DNA of 64,000 nucleotides. Origin: Perkinsus marinus ATCC 50983 (taxonomy: Eukaryota; Perkinsozoa; Perkinsida; Perkinsidae). The stretch lies in assembly GCF_000006405.1 (NCBI RefSeq), contig NW_003202973.1:1-64000 (forward strand). Reading direction: 5' to 3'. Positions within the stretch are counted from its first letter, which is position 1. Each line of letters begins with the position of its first letter. Shown in pieces: positions 62,401-64,000 of this stretch. A program made the translations under genes and the position numbers. The notes below the pieces were generated by a model. That model saw nothing but the letters and a program-made list of their open reading frames with translations, did not search any database and was not told where the DNA came from.

Positions 62401-63610
62401 GGAGCTCACTTAGTCCACGTCCATGGACTCAATCAATGAATTTTACATAGGTCCCCGGTTCGATCCCCGGGTAGGTCATTTTTCAATCGTTGAAGTTTTT
62501 TGTGCATATCTCGTCGAGCTGTTCGTATAATCGCGTTTACCGATTTTCCCAACACCTCGGCATTCAGAGGAGTCGTTTGATTTATCTGCTAGCTTCCCAT
62601 AGTTAAACCAGAATAATTCTGCACGCACGCACAACGCGAAAGTGCTGCCTGTTGTTGCGGTATATGCTCCGCTCGCTCCGCAATTTCTCAATGCCATACA
62701 GACCCCACTAACTCACATCAGCGTCACTCGCCGTCTCCTCGTCTTCACTAACGTCATCATCCTCTCCCAAGTCCTCCCCTTCAGCCAGCTCTGCCCACTC
62801 AGCGTCGCTACACTCCAAACAGCCTCCCAACGATCATACGCATAATCTCACCTATCCATCTCATAATCAATAGCAGCGTCTTTCCCAAATGGATGGCGCC
62901 CTGATACAGCCTTAGACTCGCAGCTCATAATCTGACCACCGAAAAGGAATATACATTCTCTCTCTTCAGCTGAGCTTAGGAGTTTTCATAAAAAACCCGG
63001 CTAGAAACAGTGTGCGGTGAAAATATGCACATGGTCAACTACATGTGTTGGTGACACTATGAAACTTCTTAGGACACTCTGCTGCACACTTCTACTCGAA
63101 TTCGAATATAAATTTTCACAGCGAGTGAGCAGACTTCCGATAAAAGCGAACACATATTCCTCCAACACTACCAATAAATGAACAGAAATCAATAAAAATT
63201 TCCCAAAATTTCACAACTTGCCACCAACATATTTTCCAACACTGACGACCTCCCACCCTCACCAGCTGCACAGGCGGCCTTTCCCGTTCGTCCAGGTCCA
63301 CAAGCACACACCGAGGTTTCCTTCTCCCGCCATACCGCTCCCTCGACTCCGCCGATTTGCCCGCGCCTGAGTAACGCTCGTGGGCAAGTCGCAACTACAG
63401 TGCATCACCATAAGCATAGACCGCTGTGGTGACACCCTTCGTGTCAACCTCTGATGGGGCTATCACATCATTCGCCTCCTCAATAGCAGTCTGCGATCCT
63501 TCGCCACCACTCTTCCTCGCCGATACAAAGCGACGAGAATCTGCAACACCGACGGCCATACCGCACTTCCCACTAATCCAGTCGAGCCCAGCTGGGAATT
63601 TAGAGAGATC
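59419..63610 (-). CDS. CHAF1A: Chromatin assembly factor 1 large subunit (CAF-1 p150)
   Basis: Histone H3-H4 chaperone acting behind the replication fork. The family's acidic-domain signature is split by a 44-nt intron: VSGRHPFGKDAAIDYEMD joins SDAEWAELAEGEDLGEDDD, followed by VSDGKLSADEMSEDEEC. The C-terminal winged-helix region is seen in VWTDVKLRRKLAKFVHASAM, then HPQCAGCGTAAQIKRVAKYE with ANSCMAWWITEEAIKEV. A Pro/Ser-rich tail follows, with MRRITDYFPV, similar to a PCNA-binding box, and DNIATATTPPVEGPQLSTV to a stop at 59419. Upstream exons begin near 63610 (LSKFPAGLDWISGKCGM) and 63360 (RKPRCVLVDLDERERPPV). The 5' end probably lies beyond the window. Most larger introns are MITE copies. 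Confidence 0.75.
59695..59935. repeat. MITE copy with one extra 56-bp unit
   Basis: Reverse orientation in a CAF-1 intron; the stem region CAGCTGAGCTCA occurs twice 56 bp apart. Confidence 0.75.
60240..60375. repeat. MITE copy in a CAF-1 intron
   Basis: From CGTGGGAAAATATGCACATC to ATACATTCCAACAC. It is directly followed by a run of 10 or more C (60378-60390). Confidence 0.75.
60552..60860. repeat. Two MITE copies in opposite orientation
   Basis: 60552-60690 runs one way and 60695-60860 the other, meeting at their CAACATCAGTTTTGC ends, both in one CAF-1 intron. Confidence 0.75.
61265..61380. repeat. MITE copy, shortened, in a CAF-1 intron
   Basis: Reverse orientation, keeping CAGTGTTAAAAATATGTTCGC and the CACCAACATATGCACATTTTCC end, with the middle deleted. 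Confidence 0.65.
61610..62090. repeat. MITE copy expanded into 56-bp tandem units
   Basis: After the MITE start (GTATATGCACATGGAC), its 3' part repeats about seven times with an exact 56-bp period (GTATAGG at 61811, 61867, 61923, 61979; GTGTAGG at 62035). Between-unit differences are a few bases. It lies in a CAF-1 intron. Confidence 0.9.
62236..62376 (+). repeat. Dispersed repeat, copy 2
   Basis: Matches 34879-35011 from GAATCGTCCAGAAACC to ATCGTTATCAAAC, with a small insertion in the middle. Confidence 0.75.
62943..63240. repeat. Partial MITE copies
   Basis: A short piece (62943-63000, reverse) and a fuller one (about 63015-63165, forward), followed by another reverse end (63195-63240), in one CAF-1 intron. 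Confidence 0.6.
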
Positions 63611-63742
63611 ATCAATGCGGCTTGCTCAACTGGATGCTCGACATCTTAATGATATTGGTAAGATATAAATTTGAAGAATTACTGGAGTTTCATCCGTTTT
63701 ACGTGAAGTGGCGTAAAACTCGGTGAAAAACGCCTGTAGTAG

Positions 63743-63858
63743 TCGTGAAATATGTTTTCACTAGTGTTTTTCACATCACTAGGGTGAAACTCCATTGTAA
63801 ATTAGTCCTTATAACTCCTTCTATGAAAAACACTAGCGAAAATATATTTCACGACCAC
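63743..63858. repeat. Inverted repeat hairpin
   Basis: Arms GTCGTGAAATATGTTTTCAC and (reverse complement) GTCGTGAAATATATTTTCGC continue into AGTGTTTTTCA on both sides, about 35 bp each. It looks like a small foldback MITE upstream of the CAF-1 exons seen. Confidence 0.75.
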
Positions 63859-64000
63859 TGCATATCACCGCGAATATCGTTTTTTTGCGCCACTTCACCG
63901 CAAACCAATCCAAGACCTACGCCATTTCTCCCACTCCATCCCGTTGAATTTTCTCCTCGCTTTTCTCCAATAACCTTTCCAGCCCTCCAAGCTTGGTTCA

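Noticed and set aside
1-64000. A dinoflagellate-type spliced-leader RNA gene
   Set aside because: Looked for the CCGTAGCCATTTTGGCTCAAG-type leader by eye; only partial likenesses seen (for example around 967-985), none convincing.

Overview
This is a nuclear contig of a compact, intron-containing protist genome. GT-AG introns of about 38-50 nt, a two-domain plant/apicomplexan-type AP2 factor, head-to-tail gene packing and the general protein style point to an alveolate. A Perkinsus-like parasite is my best guess, but that is inference from style and not a database match. Three 100-N assembly gaps lie at 14820-14919, 28395-28494 and 58148-58247.

Layout. 1-7373: two almost identical copies of a DDE-type transposase-like gene flank a tandem array of seven tRNA-Arg(ACG) genes, built from 315-bp units with a tRNA and 121-bp units without one. 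7411-14819: a Bel/Pao-type LTR retroelement on the minus strand, carrying an RNA-recognition-motif segment, with an inverted-repeat DNA element (8104-9155) inserted in it. 14920-16770: repeat-rich spacer. 16978-29471: five minus-strand housekeeping genes in a row, in transcription order POLR3A/RPC1, a cyclophilin, SYF2, a ubiquitin-specific protease and CstF-50. 29844-36804 (plus): two tandem type-I DnaJ genes, a predicted organelle-targeted protein, two minor candidates and 3-hydroxyacyl-CoA dehydratase. 37031-38617 (minus): a TilS-like PP-loop enzyme. 39228-41424 (plus): a small coiled-coil protein and an AP2 factor. 42385-48288: two COQ3/UbiG-like methyltransferases whose catalytic core has been homogenised, separated by a 1.65-kb TIR element that carries a PHD-finger gene. 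51959-54897 (minus): two secreted P1/S1-type nucleases in tandem. 56177-58807: two unknown genes. 59419 to about 63610 (minus): CAF-1 large subunit, with most introns filled by MITEs.

The most unusual features are the tRNA array, a MITE family (ends CAGTGTTGGAAWATATG) that occupies many introns and has seeded a 56-bp satellite, the gene-converted methyltransferase pair, a recurrent class of perfect palindromes with a single central base, and the PHD-finger element with clear target-site duplication. RNA polymerase III, SYF2 and CstF-50 suggest an RNA-processing theme in the five-gene block, but close packing alone could explain it.
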